IMG/VR virus record: IMGVR_UViG_3300028196_000006 | Location: 1-64,000 of that record | Reading direction: 5' to 3' (one strand) | DNA length: 64,000 nt | From: a virus | Part shown: positions 46,593 through 55,080 of the stretch, piece by piece | Layout: the number at the start of each line of letters is the position of its first letter | Position numbering within the stretch: position 1 is the stretch's first letter | Notes under the pieces: model-generated | What the model was told of the DNA's origin: nothing | Databases searched by the model: none | The model's input: the letters and a program-made list of their open reading frames with translations, nothing else | Program-made: the position numbers and the translations under genes

Positions 46593-46908
46593 CACACACT
46601 GTTTTTAAATTATTAAACTTACAATTATTAAGATTACTGTCCACATGAAACACGTTAAATTGTTGTTTATACTTGCTGGAGTGTCCACATTTATCACACT
46701 TTGTTTTAGTTCTATATCCAGCAATATACCATTTGGGTTGATAACCGCTGGGTCCTCCATGCTTCAAACACATCTCACATTGCTTTCTATAATAAGTCTT
46801 ATTGCCTTTTTTATAGTTCACAGCACAAGGTCTTTGGTTACATTTAGTGCATAATGGTCTCATACGAATGTATTTACCTGCCCTTTTTAACCCCTTTTTT
46901 AATAACAC
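46522..46908 (-). CDS. HNH-like endonuclease-type zinc protein
   Basis: This 128-aa protein has several CxxC pairs (CTKCNQRPC, CEMC, CDKCGH, CANC) and ends with an HNH-like block, FNVFHVDSNLNNCKFNNL followed by KTVCANCQRSL. Similar genes occur near neck and tail genes of T4-like marine phages, from recollection. It lies alone on the minus strand between dNMP kinase and gp18 and overlaps the kinase end by 71 bp. Role could be homing nuclease or a helper nuclease in packaging or recombination. An alternative start at 46863 (MRPLC) is possible. Confidence 0.7.
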   Translation of the reverse strand: MLLKKGLKRAGKYIRMRPLCTKCNQRPCAVNYKKGNKTYYRKQCEMCLKHGGPSGYQPKWYIAGYRTKTKCDKCGHSSKYKQQFNVFHVDSNLNNCKFNNLKTVCANCQRSLHLEGIRWQQGDLVPDF

Positions 46909-46935
46909 TTAATACGGCTTGATTTGACACATTGT

Positions 46936-46943
46936 CATAAATA
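46936..46943 (+). promoter_or_regulatory. Late promoter for tail sheath (CATAAATA)
   Basis: CATAAATA lies 41 nt before the gp18 ATG, with a TAGGAGAT ribosome site between. Confidence 0.7.
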
Positions 46944-46984
46944 CTAGCAATATAAAGTTTTACACTTTAATAGGAGATAAAAAG

Positions 46985-49900
46985 ATGGCATTAGTTTCAC
47001 CAGGAGTACAAGTTAGTGTAATAGACGAAAGTTTCTACACACCAGCAGAACCGGGCACAGTCCCTATGATTTTCGTTGCTTCGGCAACAGACAAAACAAG
47101 CAGTTCCGGAACAGGAATAGCACAAGGTACAACAGCCGCTAACGCAGGCAAAGTGTACTTGATGACTTCTCAAAGAGAATTAGCAGAAACATTTGGTGAT
47201 CCAATATTTAAAACAGATGCCAATAATAATCCTATCAATGGTGGTGAAACAAACGAATACGGATTACAAGCGGCTTACAGTTATTTAGGTGTTGCCAACA
47301 GAGCATACGTTGTGAGAGCAGATGTTGATCTAGGTCAATTAGAAGCAACAGCAACAGCACCAGCGGCAAATCCAGAATCTGGAACTTATTGGTTTGACAC
47401 AGCAGTTTCAAAATTTGGAATATTTGAATGGAATAGTGCTTCAGCATCAACAACAGGTGGACAAACTTTTAGCAACAAAATTCCTCACGTAATTACAAGT
47501 GCAACACTTTTAAATGCAGGTGTTCCAAAAACTTCATTTGGACAAGCAGGTGATTATGCAATCGTGGCAACAACAGATGCCAACGAAATGTTTTACAAAA
47601 AATACGATGGTAGTTGGGTAGGCGTAGGTTCAACGGCTTGGGTTGCATCAAATCCAACTGTGTTAGGATCAACAGCAACAGCAGGTTACACAGGAACTAT
47701 TGGTTCAGGAACAACTTTCACAATCACTATTAACGGTGGTGCAACAACAATCACAACATCAGGTACAACAGCAACAGCAGTGGCTTCAGATATTTCAGGT
47801 GCAGGTGTTTCAGGTTTATCAGCAAGAGTAGTAGGCGGAATATTAGCAATCTATTATGATGGATCTAATGACCAAGACATTCAACTTGGATCAGGTACAT
47901 TAGACATAGCAATAGGTTTAGGTATTGCAACAGGAACATATTACGTTCCAAAACTAACAACTGCCCCACACACTTCTGTACCAGCATACAAAACTGGTGA
48001 CGCAGAATCAAGACCAACAGGTTCTTTATGGGTTAAAACAACAACACCTAACTCAGGTGCGAAATGGTCAGTTAAAAAATTCAACGGTACAACAAAGTTA
48101 TGGGAAGACATAACAGCACCAATTTATTCAGATGCCGAAACAGCTCTATACAATCTAGATAGAACAGGTGGTGGAGTAAATCTTGCTGTAGGCAATTTAT
48201 ACATTGACCATTACACTGGAACAAATGCTCTAGAGCAAACAATTTTTAGAAGAGAATCTACAGGTTCAACAAAAATCACAGGTACAGCAATCACATCAGG
48301 TATCACAGCAGGTAGCAAAACATTTACTATTGCTGAATCAATTGTAGGACAACTAGCATTGAACTCAGCAGTAACAGTTAGTGTAACTCCAACAGGAGCG
48401 GCAACTGATGCTGATTTAATAGCAGGTGCTATTAACGGTTCAGGATTCACAAACATTGTGGCAAGTGTTGATTCACAGAACAGAGTTTCAATCGAACACA
48501 ACGACGGTGGAGAATTTGACATTGTTGACACAAGCGGTACTTTGGGTGAAGCAGGTTTCACTGGTTACAACTATGTTACCAAGGCAGGTACAGCAAACTT
48601 GTACACAACAAGCACTGGATTCAGAGCAAGTAACTGGAAAATTTTATCATACACAGCAAGTGCCACAGCAGTTACAACAACTGCGGCAAATGGACAATTA
48701 TGGTACTCATCAATTGTTGATGAAGTAGACATAATGTATCACAACGGTACAGACTGGAAAGGTTACTCAGCAGTATCAAGTTCAGATCCAGCAGGTCCAC
48801 AAGTTAAATCAACTGCTCCAACTACACAATCAGATGGAACAGCACTTGTTGAAGGCGACTTATGGATTTCAACAGCAGACTTAGAAAATTATCCAACAAT
48901 TTACAAATGGAATGCAACTTCGTTAAAATGGATTCTAGTTGACAAAACAGATCAAACAACAGAAAATGGAATTCTATTTGCTGATGCTAGATACGGTACA
49001 ACAGGTGGTACGGCAACAGTTGCACCAACAGGTACTATTGTAGAATTATTAGCAAGTGACTTCTTAGACACTGATGCTCCAGATCCAGCACTATATCCAA
49101 AAGGTATGTTGTTATGGAACACAAGACGTTCAGGTTTCAATGTTAAGAAATTTACAAGAAATTATGTTGATGTTACAGCAAACAACACAAGAGGTTCAGA
49201 CAGCGGCAGTTCAATGGCGGCTTACTATCCACACAGATGGACAACTGAATCGGCTAACCAAGTAGATGGTTCAGGATCATTTGGTAGAATAGCACAGAAA
49301 AAAGTTGTTGTACAATCATTACAAGCAATGTTAAATTCTAATCAAGAAATCAGAGATGATGAGTCTAGATTGTTTAACATTATGGCAACACCAGGTTATC
49401 CAGAATTGATTGGCGAAATGATTTCGTTAAACAATGACAGAGGCTTGTCAGCATTTATAGTTGGTGACTCACCAATGAGATTAACACCAGATGCAACAAG
49501 TTTACAAAATTGGGCATCAAATGTTAACCTAGCAGTGGAAGACAATGATAACGGACTTGTAAGCACAGACGAATATCTTGGAGTATTTTATCCATCAGGA
49601 TTCACAAGTGATAACTTTGGAAACAATATAGTTGTTCCATCAAGTCACATGATGTTAAGAACTATTGCTTTAAGTGATCAAGTTTCTTTTCCATGGTTTG
49701 CTCCAGCAGGTACAAGACGTGGCGGAATCACAAACGCAAGTTCAACAGGTTACATTAGCAACGAAGGCGAATTTGTTTCAACAGCATTAAATGAAGGACA
49801 AAGAGATACATTGTATTCAAACAATGTTAACCCAATTACTTTCATAACAGGTGCTGGTTTAGTCAACTACGGACAAAAAACAAGATTTGCTGGAAGTTCT

Positions 49901-50224
49901 GCATTAGACAGAATTAACGTTGCTAGATTAGTAATTTACATGAGAAGTCAGTTAAACAAATTAGCGAGACCTTATGTTTTTGAGCCAAATGATAAAATTA
50001 CAAGAGATGAAATCAAAGCTCAAGCAGAAAGTTTATTACTTGAACTAGTTGGTAACAGAGCGATTTATGACTTCTTGGTTGTGTGTGACGAATCAAACAA
50101 CACACCTACTAGGATAGACAGAAACGAGTTGTACTTAGATATTGCTATTGAACCAGTCAAAGCAGTAGAGTTCATCTACGTACCATTAAGATTGAAAAAT
50201 ACTGGCGAAATAGCAGGATTATAA
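46985..50224 (+). CDS. gp18: Contractile tail sheath protein gp18
   Basis: This 1079-aa protein compares with 659 aa in T4. The N-terminus (LVSPGVQVSVIDESFYTPAE, VPMIFVASATDK) and the C-terminus (RINVARLVIYMRSQLNKLA, PYVFEPNDKITRDEIKAQ, VCDESNNTPTRIDRNELYLD, AVEFIYVPLRL) are typical sheath ends that form the polymer core. Between about residues 120 and 750 lie extra domains with repeated beta units (GTYWFDTAVSKFGIFEWN, GSLWVKTTTP, GQLWYSSIVDEVDIMYHNG, GDLWISTADLENYP.IYKWN), expected on the outside of the sheath. It is followed by the tube gene, as in T4. Confidence 0.92.
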   Translation: MALVSPGVQVSVIDESFYTPAEPGTVPMIFVASATDKTSSSGTGIAQGTTAANAGKVYLMTSQRELAETFGDPIFKTDANNNPINGGETNEYGLQAAYSYLGVANRAYVVRADVDLGQLEATATAPAANPESGTYWFDTAVSKFGIFEWNSASASTTGGQTFSNKIPHVITSATLLNAGVPKTSFGQAGDYAIVATTDANEMFYKKYDGSWVGVGSTAWVASNPTVLGSTATAGYTGTIGSGTTFTITINGGATTITTSGTTATAVASDISGAGVSGLSARVVGGILAIYYDGSNDQDIQLGSGTLDIAIGLGIATGTYYVPKLTTAPHTSVPAYKTGDAESRPTGSLWVKTTTPNSGAKWSVKKFNGTTKLWEDITAPIYSDAETALYNLDRTGGGVNLAVGNLYIDHYTGTNALEQTIFRRESTGSTKITGTAITSGITAGSKTFTIAESIVGQLALNSAVTVSVTPTGAATDADLIAGAINGSGFTNIVASVDSQNRVSIEHNDGGEFDIVDTSGTLGEAGFTGYNYVTKAGTANLYTTSTGFRASNWKILSYTASATAVTTTAANGQLWYSSIVDEVDIMYHNGTDWKGYSAVSSSDPAGPQVKSTAPTTQSDGTALVEGDLWISTADLENYPTIYKWNATSLKWILVDKTDQTTENGILFADARYGTTGGTATVAPTGTIVELLASDFLDTDAPDPALYPKGMLLWNTRRSGFNVKKFTRNYVDVTANNTRGSDSGSSMAAYYPHRWTTESANQVDGSGSFGRIAQKKVVVQSLQAMLNSNQEIRDDESRLFNIMATPGYPELIGEMISLNNDRGLSAFIVGDSPMRLTPDATSLQNWASNVNLAVEDNDNGLVSTDEYLGVFYPSGFTSDNFGNNIVVPSSHMMLRTIALSDQVSFPWFAPAGTRRGGITNASSTGYISNEGEFVSTALNEGQRDTLYSNNVNPITFITGAGLVNYGQKTRFAGSSALDRINVARLVIYMRSQLNKLARPYVFEPNDKITRDEIKAQAESLLLELVGNRAIYDFLVVCDESNNTPTRIDRNELYLDIAIEPVKAVEFIYVPLRLKNTGEIAGL

Positions 50225-50226
50225 TA

Positions 50227-50234
50227 GATAAATA
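50227..50234 (+). promoter_or_regulatory. Late promoter for tail tube (GATAAATA)
   Basis: It begins 2 nt after the gp18 stop; an ATAGGAG ribosome site follows before the ATG at 50250. Confidence 0.7.
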
Positions 50235-50249
50235 TTATAGGAGAAACAA

Positions 50250-50876
50250 ATGAGTATATCTACACTATCAAAAATTACAGTACCTTTAGACAGTAACCAA
50301 TCTGCTTCTAACCAAGGTCTGTTAATGCCAAAGTTACAGTATCGTTTTAGAGTATCACTAGAAAACTTTGGTGTATCTACACCAACTACTGAACTAACAA
50401 AGCAAGTTGTAGATATTACAAGACCTAATTTAAGTTTCGAAACAACTACTGTTGACGTGTATAACTCTAAAGTTTATCTAGCAGGTAAACACACATGGGA
50501 AACTGTTACACTTACATTAAGAGAAGATGTTAGCAACAACGTACAAAAACTTGTTGGCGAGCAACTACAGAAACAATTTGACTTCTTTGAAATGAGTGCG
50601 GCGGCATCAGGTGCTGATTACAAATTTGTTACTAGAATTGAAATATTAGATGGTGGTAACGGAGCAAACACTCCAAACACATTAGAAACATTTGAATTAT
50701 ACGGTTGCTATATTGAATCAGCAAACTATAATCAATTATCGTACAGTACAAGTGAACCAGTTACTGTAACGTTAGCATTAAGATACGACAATGCTATCCA
50801 AACTCCTCAAGGTTCGGGTGTAGGAACTGCTGTAGGCAGAACTGTAAACACTTTGATTACGGGTGGCGGAGCGTAA
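50250..50876 (+). CDS. gp19: Tail tube protein gp19
   Basis: This 208-aa protein is gp19-like in order and content: YRFRVSLENFGVSTPTTELT, VDITRPNLSFETTTVDVYNS, YLAGKHTWETVTLTLREDV, YKFVTRIEILDGGNG, FELYGCYIESANYNQLSYST and EPVTVTLALRYDNA. It polymerises into the inner tube of the tail. It is a single gene with its own late promoter and is followed by a strong terminator, suggesting high separate expression. Confidence 0.9.
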   Translation: MSISTLSKITVPLDSNQSASNQGLLMPKLQYRFRVSLENFGVSTPTTELTKQVVDITRPNLSFETTTVDVYNSKVYLAGKHTWETVTLTLREDVSNNVQKLVGEQLQKQFDFFEMSAAASGADYKFVTRIEILDGGNGANTPNTLETFELYGCYIESANYNQLSYSTSEPVTVTLALRYDNAIQTPQGSGVGTAVGRTVNTLITGGGA

Positions 50877-50909
50877 TTTTCGTAAGCATTTATAAATTTA
50901 AAGTATCGA

Positions 50910-50936
50910 AAAGGGGACTTTTTAAGTCCCTTTTTT
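50910..50936 (+). terminator. Rho-independent terminator after gp19
   Basis: GGGACTT (50914-50920) pairs with AAGTCCC (50924-50930) across a TTT loop; flanking A/T pairs extend the stem to 50910-50934. Six T residues follow (50931-50936). This is the clearest terminator in the window. Confidence 0.9.
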
Positions 50937-50964
50937 GGTTTTTAACACATCACTTTTTACAGCA

Positions 50965-50972
50965 CATAAATA
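50965..50972 (+). promoter_or_regulatory. Late promoter (CATAAATA), 6 nt from the start codon
   Basis: CATAAATA is followed by CTGTAC and then the ATG at 50979; no ribosome site fits between. Confidence 0.6.
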
Positions 50973-50978
50973 CTGTAC

Positions 50979-52109
50979 ATGGCAAATTTACTCAAAGGTT
51001 TTTTAGACAATGTTCTTAAAGGAACACTCAATCCTAAAGGAAATCTAGCAGATTTCAGCCATGCTTCTAGACTGTATGTAGATGACAGTTTTAGATTAGC
51101 ACCCAAGCAAAAATTTTTATACCATGTGGTTTTTAATATCAACCCAAAAGCGGCAATCACAGATCCGCCATTAAGTAATCATCAACGAGAATTGAACATG
51201 CTGGTGAAGGCGGTAGACTTACCACAATACACTGTGGATATGATTACTGCACAACAATACAACATAAAAAGAAAAATACAAACAAAAATTTCATATGATC
51301 CAATTAACATCACTTTTCATGACGACAACTATGGAGTAACAACTGCATTGTGGGAAACATATTATAGATACTATTTCAATGATGGAAATTATGCCAGTAA
51401 AGATACCCAAGGAAATCAATCCACTAGCACAGACAGAGCTTACAGTAAATCAAATGTATTAAAAGAGAAAAAAAATACCAAAAATAGATTTGGGTTAGAT
51501 TCGGATGCTAATATTCCATTTTTTACAAGTATTCAAATTTATCAAATGGCAAGAAAAACTTACACTTGTTACACATTAGTAAATCCAATTATACAGAGAT
51601 GGCAACACGATTCGATGAACAATCAAGAATCAGCACCAGTACAAAATCAGATGTCGGTTGAATATGAAGCAGTATTTTATTCTAGAGGTAAAGTACAAGC
51701 CAACGGTGCTCCTGCTGGCTTTGGAAAAGAACACTATGACAAAACTCCATCGCCTAACAGTTTATCAGGAGGAGGATCTACAAGTTTACTTGGAACTGGT
51801 GGCGTATTATCAGGATTGTTTGGAGCCAACGATGGCCCATACACATACATTGGTAGTCAACTAGGAGGAGGCAGACAAGGAATAACTCTTGGTTCAATAA
51901 TTAGAACAGCCAATAGATTAAAAAATGCAAAAAAATTATCTAAAGAAGGATTACGTCAAGAAGGATTCAACATCTTAACAGGAGCAATAGGCAGAATAGG
52001 AAATACTGCTGACCAGGCTTATGGTGTGCCAAATACTTTTATAGGCAGAAGTGCTTCTAATATAGGTGCAGGCTTTAAGGCTATAACAAAAGCAGTAATA
52101 AGGAAATAA
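50979..52109 (+). CDS. Tail-tube-fold protein, possibly gp54/gp48-like tube initiator
   Basis: This 376-aa protein has an N-terminal domain (about 35-235) resembling a tube-type beta barrel: KFLYHVVFNINP, LNMLVKAVDLPQYTVD, QTKISYDPINITFHDDNYG, ALWETYYRYYF, QIYQMARKTYTCYTLVNP and VEYEAVFYSRG. The C-terminal third is glycine/serine-rich and then basic. In T4, gp48 and gp54 are tube-fold proteins that start tube polymerisation on the baseplate, so that role is suggested here, but there is no specific sequence match. It opens an operon that continues through gp4. Confidence 0.5.
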   Translation: MANLLKGFLDNVLKGTLNPKGNLADFSHASRLYVDDSFRLAPKQKFLYHVVFNINPKAAITDPPLSNHQRELNMLVKAVDLPQYTVDMITAQQYNIKRKIQTKISYDPINITFHDDNYGVTTALWETYYRYYFNDGNYASKDTQGNQSTSTDRAYSKSNVLKEKKNTKNRFGLDSDANIPFFTSIQIYQMARKTYTCYTLVNPIIQRWQHDSMNNQESAPVQNQMSVEYEAVFYSRGKVQANGAPAGFGKEHYDKTPSPNSLSGGGSTSLLGTGGVLSGLFGANDGPYTYIGSQLGGGRQGITLGSIIRTANRLKNAKKLSKEGLRQEGFNILTGAIGRIGNTADQAYGVPNTFIGRSASNIGAGFKAITKAVIRK

Positions 52110-52472
52110 ATGTCAAACATACCAAAACAAAACAATGATAGTGGTGCACCAGTAAAAGAATTTTTCAATGAATATTTCAATGACACTGTTGCTTTCCCTA
52201 GCAACGATGTTGATGCTGTTGTGGGTTATTTTGAATCAAGAGGCTTTGATAGAACTGCCAGCATATCTACAGCAACAGTGATATTACAACAAGCAAAAAT
52301 AGACGGTGTTAAAGTTTTTGAATTAATAGATACTCTACAAGGTATGGACAAAGTACAATTAAGTTATATTGTTACTGAAATTTTAAATCATAACAGATCA
52401 AATACATCATCACTTGGTTATAAAGTTAAAACTGAAAACAGTCTTTCAGAAAAACGTAACATAGTAGTATAG
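52110..52472 (+). CDS. Conserved small protein of T4-like marine phages, unknown function
   Basis: This 120-aa soluble helical protein begins MSNIPKQNNDSGAPVKEFFN and contains DAVVGYFESRGFDRTA and AKIDGVKVFELIDTL. It starts directly after the upstream stop and ends 4 nt before gp4. Proteins of this kind occupy the same place in related marine phages, from recollection. Its position suggests a head or tail assembly role; nothing in the sequence proves it. Confidence 0.6.
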   Translation: MSNIPKQNNDSGAPVKEFFNEYFNDTVAFPSNDVDAVVGYFESRGFDRTASISTATVILQQAKIDGVKVFELIDTLQGMDKVQLSYIVTEILNHNRSNTSSLGYKVKTENSLSEKRNIVV

Positions 52473-52476
52473 TCCA

Positions 52477-52911
52477 ATGGCGAAGTTCGCTCAAGGTAGA
52501 TATCAAATAAAAAATCCAGACAAATATATTGGGGGACGAACTCCTTTATATAGAAGCAGTTGGGAATTTGCTTTTATGAAGTTTTGTGACGAAAGTCCTA
52601 GCATACAAAAATGGGCTAATGAATCTATAAGGATTCCTTACAAACATCCTATGACAGGAAAGTTTACTATATATGTTCCAGATTTTTTTATTGCCTACAC
52701 AGACAAAAACGGAAGACCTCATGCAGAAGTAATAGAAATTAAACCTGAGAATCAAACATTAGTAGAAAAAGTTGGAAAGAACAGATACAATCAAGCACAA
52801 TTGATTATCAATAAAGCCAAATGGAGCAGTGCTCAAATGTGGTGTAAGAACAAAGGATTCCGTTTCAGAGTGATCAACGAAAAAGATATCTTCCATGGCG
52901 GTAAAAGGTGA
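52477..52911 (+). CDS. gp4: Head completion protein gp4 (PD-(D/E)XK nuclease-like)
   Basis: This 144-aa protein is near the 150 aa of T4 gp4. The N-terminus GRYQIKNPDKYIGG and YRSSWEFAFMKFCDESPSI are typical of gp4; the nuclease-like core reads YVPDFFIAY followed by AEVIEIKP (D and E-x-K). In T4, gp4 acts after packaging and before tail joining, perhaps trimming DNA at the portal. It overlaps the next gene by 4 nt (GTGA). Confidence 0.85.
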   Translation: MAKFAQGRYQIKNPDKYIGGRTPLYRSSWEFAFMKFCDESPSIQKWANESIRIPYKHPMTGKFTIYVPDFFIAYTDKNGRPHAEVIEIKPENQTLVEKVGKNRYNQAQLIINKAKWSSAQMWCKNKGFRFRVINEKDIFHGGKR

Positions 52912-53441
52912 GTGTTCGTAAAATAAAAGAATGGGCGTGGCCCTTCATTAAAAACTTCCGTACTTACATAGACATTGGTGCTCTCGACGGTGACACATCT
53001 GCTCCATTTGTAAAAGATTTCAAAAAAGTGATAGCATTCGAACCCAGTCCTTTAACATTTCCAAAAATTCCAGACACAGTTGAAAAATACAATGTTGCTT
53101 TAGGCAATCAACATGAGATAAAAACACTTAAAATTCCTGGCGGAACTGGAAATCCTGTTCATGGTAGTCTTGTAAGATATGGTAAAGGTATCATCGAACA
53201 CGAAGTTTCTGTAAAATGTTTAGACGATTACAATTTTGAAGACGTGGATTTTATAAAAATAGATGTGGAATGGTATGAATTAAAAGCATGTCAAGGTGCG
53301 GAAAACACAATTAAAAAATATATGCCTACCATAATGTTTGAAAACAAAAGAAATGAAGCAGATAACTGTATGAGATATTTGCAAACACTGGGATATCAAA
53401 TCAAAAAGTACAAGTCAGAGACCATAGCCTACACTAAATAA
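52908..53441 (+). CDS. FkbM-family SAM methyltransferase
   Basis: This 177-aa protein uses a GTG start that overlaps the gp4 stop. Motifs are YIDIGALDGDTSAPF (SAM loop), VIAFEPSP, VALGN, LDDYNFEDVDFIKIDVEWYE and MFENKRNEAD, all hallmarks of FkbM-type methyltransferases. Family members O-methylate sugars and other small hydroxyl groups. It is an accessory gene wedged between head completion and terminase genes, and could act on the glycan made by other genes of this phage. Confidence 0.85.
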   Translation: MSVRKIKEWAWPFIKNFRTYIDIGALDGDTSAPFVKDFKKVIAFEPSPLTFPKIPDTVEKYNVALGNQHEIKTLKIPGGTGNPVHGSLVRYGKGIIEHEVSVKCLDDYNFEDVDFIKIDVEWYELKACQGAENTIKKYMPTIMFENKRNEADNCMRYLQTLGYQIKKYKSETIAYTK

Positions 53442-53454
53442 AAATACATATATT

Positions 53455-53985
53455 ATGACCAAAAAATTAGAAGAACTGCTCAACCTTCCAGAATCACAAG
53501 AGATAGTGAAAGAAGAACAAGAAAAAGCACAGGCAGAAGATAAAAAAACAGAAAAGAAAAGCAAAAGTATTGAACAACAACAAACCACAATGCGAGACAT
53601 TGCCGAGTTTGACAAAATTGCGGCGGCATTACCAAAAGTTGATGGCTTAGGAGAATTAGGAGATTCAGAACTGGATGATGTTGGCACACGTGCTATCACT
53701 GCCTATGAAGATCTCATGGATTTGGGTATGAATGTGGAGAGTAGATATTCTGCTCGTATATTTGAAGTGGCAGGCAATATGTTAAAGACCACATTGGATG
53801 CCAAGGTAGCGAAAATAGATAAAAAATTAAAAATGGTTGATTTACAACTTAAAAAACAAAAACAAGACCAAAAACAGGGCGATTCCGATGCAAATGTGGT
53901 ACAAGGAGAAGGATATGTAATATCTGATCGCAATAGTTTATTGGAGAAACTTAAAAACATGGATAAATACAACGATGACAAGTAA
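53455..53985 (+). CDS. gp16: Terminase small subunit gp16
   Basis: This 176-aa protein (T4 gp16 is 164) has a highly charged N-terminal helix (about 5-50, Glu/Lys/Gln-rich), a central ITAYEDLMDLGMNVESRYSA and FEVAGNMLKTTLDAKVAKID segment and a coiled-coil-like Lys/Gln C-terminus, the pattern of T4-like small terminases. It binds DNA and stimulates gp17 ATPase for packaging. It is separated from gp17 by two small genes, unlike T4, where 16 and 17 are adjacent. A TAAATA-type element (53435-53440) precedes it. Confidence 0.7.
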   Translation: MTKKLEELLNLPESQEIVKEEQEKAQAEDKKTEKKSKSIEQQQTTMRDIAEFDKIAAALPKVDGLGELGDSELDDVGTRAITAYEDLMDLGMNVESRYSARIFEVAGNMLKTTLDAKVAKIDKKLKMVDLQLKKQKQDQKQGDSDANVVQGEGYVISDRNSLLEKLKNMDKYNDDK

Positions 53986-54565
53986 ATTACAACAGTACCT
54001 AGCAGAAAGCACAAAAACATACCCTTTTAAAATAGGTGTAGCAGGCGATTTGCCAGAAGGTTTCGCTGACCATTTAGAATCAGCATTAGAAAAATTTGTA
54101 GTTGTTAAAATGAGCAACGGCAAAAAAACTCCAATACAACAAAGACCATTGGATTTTCCTGCTCTTGAAAATGAAAGAACAACATACTTTGACACAGAAT
54201 TACAATACCCAACAACACCACAAGTTTTACAACAGTTTATTAAAACTTACTGTAACATGCCAGAAAGTCATATCATAGTAAGAAATCCTAATGAGCCACA
54301 AGAAGCATATCAAGAAGAAAAATCAGATGCACCTTACGAAGCAAAATTAAACAGTGCATATGAAGATAGCAAAGACGAACAAAAAACAGTGGGCAATTCG
54401 AGAGTTATGGATTTATTAAAAGAATTAGAAAAAGCACGTAAAGAAAGAAATGCACCAGACGCCGCAGGCGAAATTAAAGCACCAAAAGATGGTGGAGCAA
54501 CTGAAAATGCAGGCGACAGCAAAAACAAAATGTCACCTATTTCAGGCAAGTCGAAAGGTAAATAG
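53975..54565 (+). CDS. Unknown protein between gp16 and gp17 (first)
   Basis: This 196-aa protein has an ordered N-terminal domain (about 1-110: YLAESTKTYPFKIGVAGDLP, LESALEKFVVVKMSNGKKTP, QYPTTPQVLQQFIKTYC, HIIVRNPNEP) and an acidic, disordered-looking tail with GGATENAGDS. The two halves suggest a small alpha/beta domain plus linker. It overlaps gp16 by 11 nt. It was not recognised; it may be a head or packaging accessory protein. Confidence 0.55.
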   Translation: MTSKLQQYLAESTKTYPFKIGVAGDLPEGFADHLESALEKFVVVKMSNGKKTPIQQRPLDFPALENERTTYFDTELQYPTTPQVLQQFIKTYCNMPESHIIVRNPNEPQEAYQEEKSDAPYEAKLNSAYEDSKDEQKTVGNSRVMDLLKELEKARKERNAPDAAGEIKAPKDGGATENAGDSKNKMSPISGKSKGK

Positions 54566-54569
54566 TAGC

Positions 54570-55037
54570 ATGGACATAAGAGATTTTTTAACAAAAATAG
54601 ATGCTATTCAAAGCAAAGAGCAAATGAAAGAAGATGTAAAAAAAATACATCTTAACGAAGCATCACAAGTAATGTTGTATGGAGATACTCCAGAAGACAT
54701 GAATGCTATTGCACAAATTTTTAAAAACGCAGGAGTAACTCCTCCAGCACCAGTTGAAGGTCCAACACCAGAACCAGAACCAGAAGCAGAAGCAGAAGTA
54801 AAAGCAGTTGAAGAAGTTCCTGGAAAAGCATCAACAACACCTGAGCCAGAGTATAAAGATACTCAATACATGACAAAAGATTTATCAGGCGGTATAAACA
54901 AGATCAAAAAAACATATCCTAAAGTTGCTGGTGGAGATAATCCAATGGCTCCAGTACAAAAAACTGAAGAAGAAGTACAATCATCTATCAAAGAAACTCT
55001 ACTTCAAGCATACCAAGACTTTAAGAAAAACGCATAG
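54570..55037 (+). CDS. Unknown acidic protein between gp16 and gp17 (second)
   Basis: This product is 155 aa from the ATG at 54570, just after the upstream stop; an earlier in-frame ATG at 54450 would overlap the upstream gene by more than 100 bp and is not preferred. The N-terminal segment DIRDFLTKIDAIQSK is helical; the middle is a Pro/Glu/Ala linker (about 62-95); the C-terminus is helical (KETLLQAYQDFKK). Such linker proteins are often phage internal or scaffold proteins, but no match is known. Confidence 0.5.
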   Translation: MDIRDFLTKIDAIQSKEQMKEDVKKIHLNEASQVMLYGDTPEDMNAIAQIFKNAGVTPPAPVEGPTPEPEPEAEAEVKAVEEVPGKASTTPEPEYKDTQYMTKDLSGGINKIKKTYPKVAGGDNPMAPVQKTEEEVQSSIKETLLQAYQDFKKNA

Positions 55038-55066
55038 TCAAAAAGCAATTCTCCATCAATTTTCAG

Positions 55067-55074
55067 CATAAGTA
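55067..55074 (+). promoter_or_regulatory. Late promoter variant (CATAAGTA), 6 nt from gp17 ATG
   Basis: CATAAGTA differs from the late pattern by one base. It is followed by TTGTAT and the ATG at 55081; no ribosome site is seen. Confidence 0.45.
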
Positions 55075-55080
55075 TTGTAT

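Noticed and set aside
46924-46960. Sigma70 promoter starting at TTGACA before gp18
   Set aside because: No acceptable -10 element at 16-18 bp; the late element at 46936 explains the region better.
53703-54020. 105-aa minus-strand frame opposite gp16
   Set aside because: It is the reverse of the Lys/Gln-rich coiled coil of gp16, has no ribosome site and no recognised domain.
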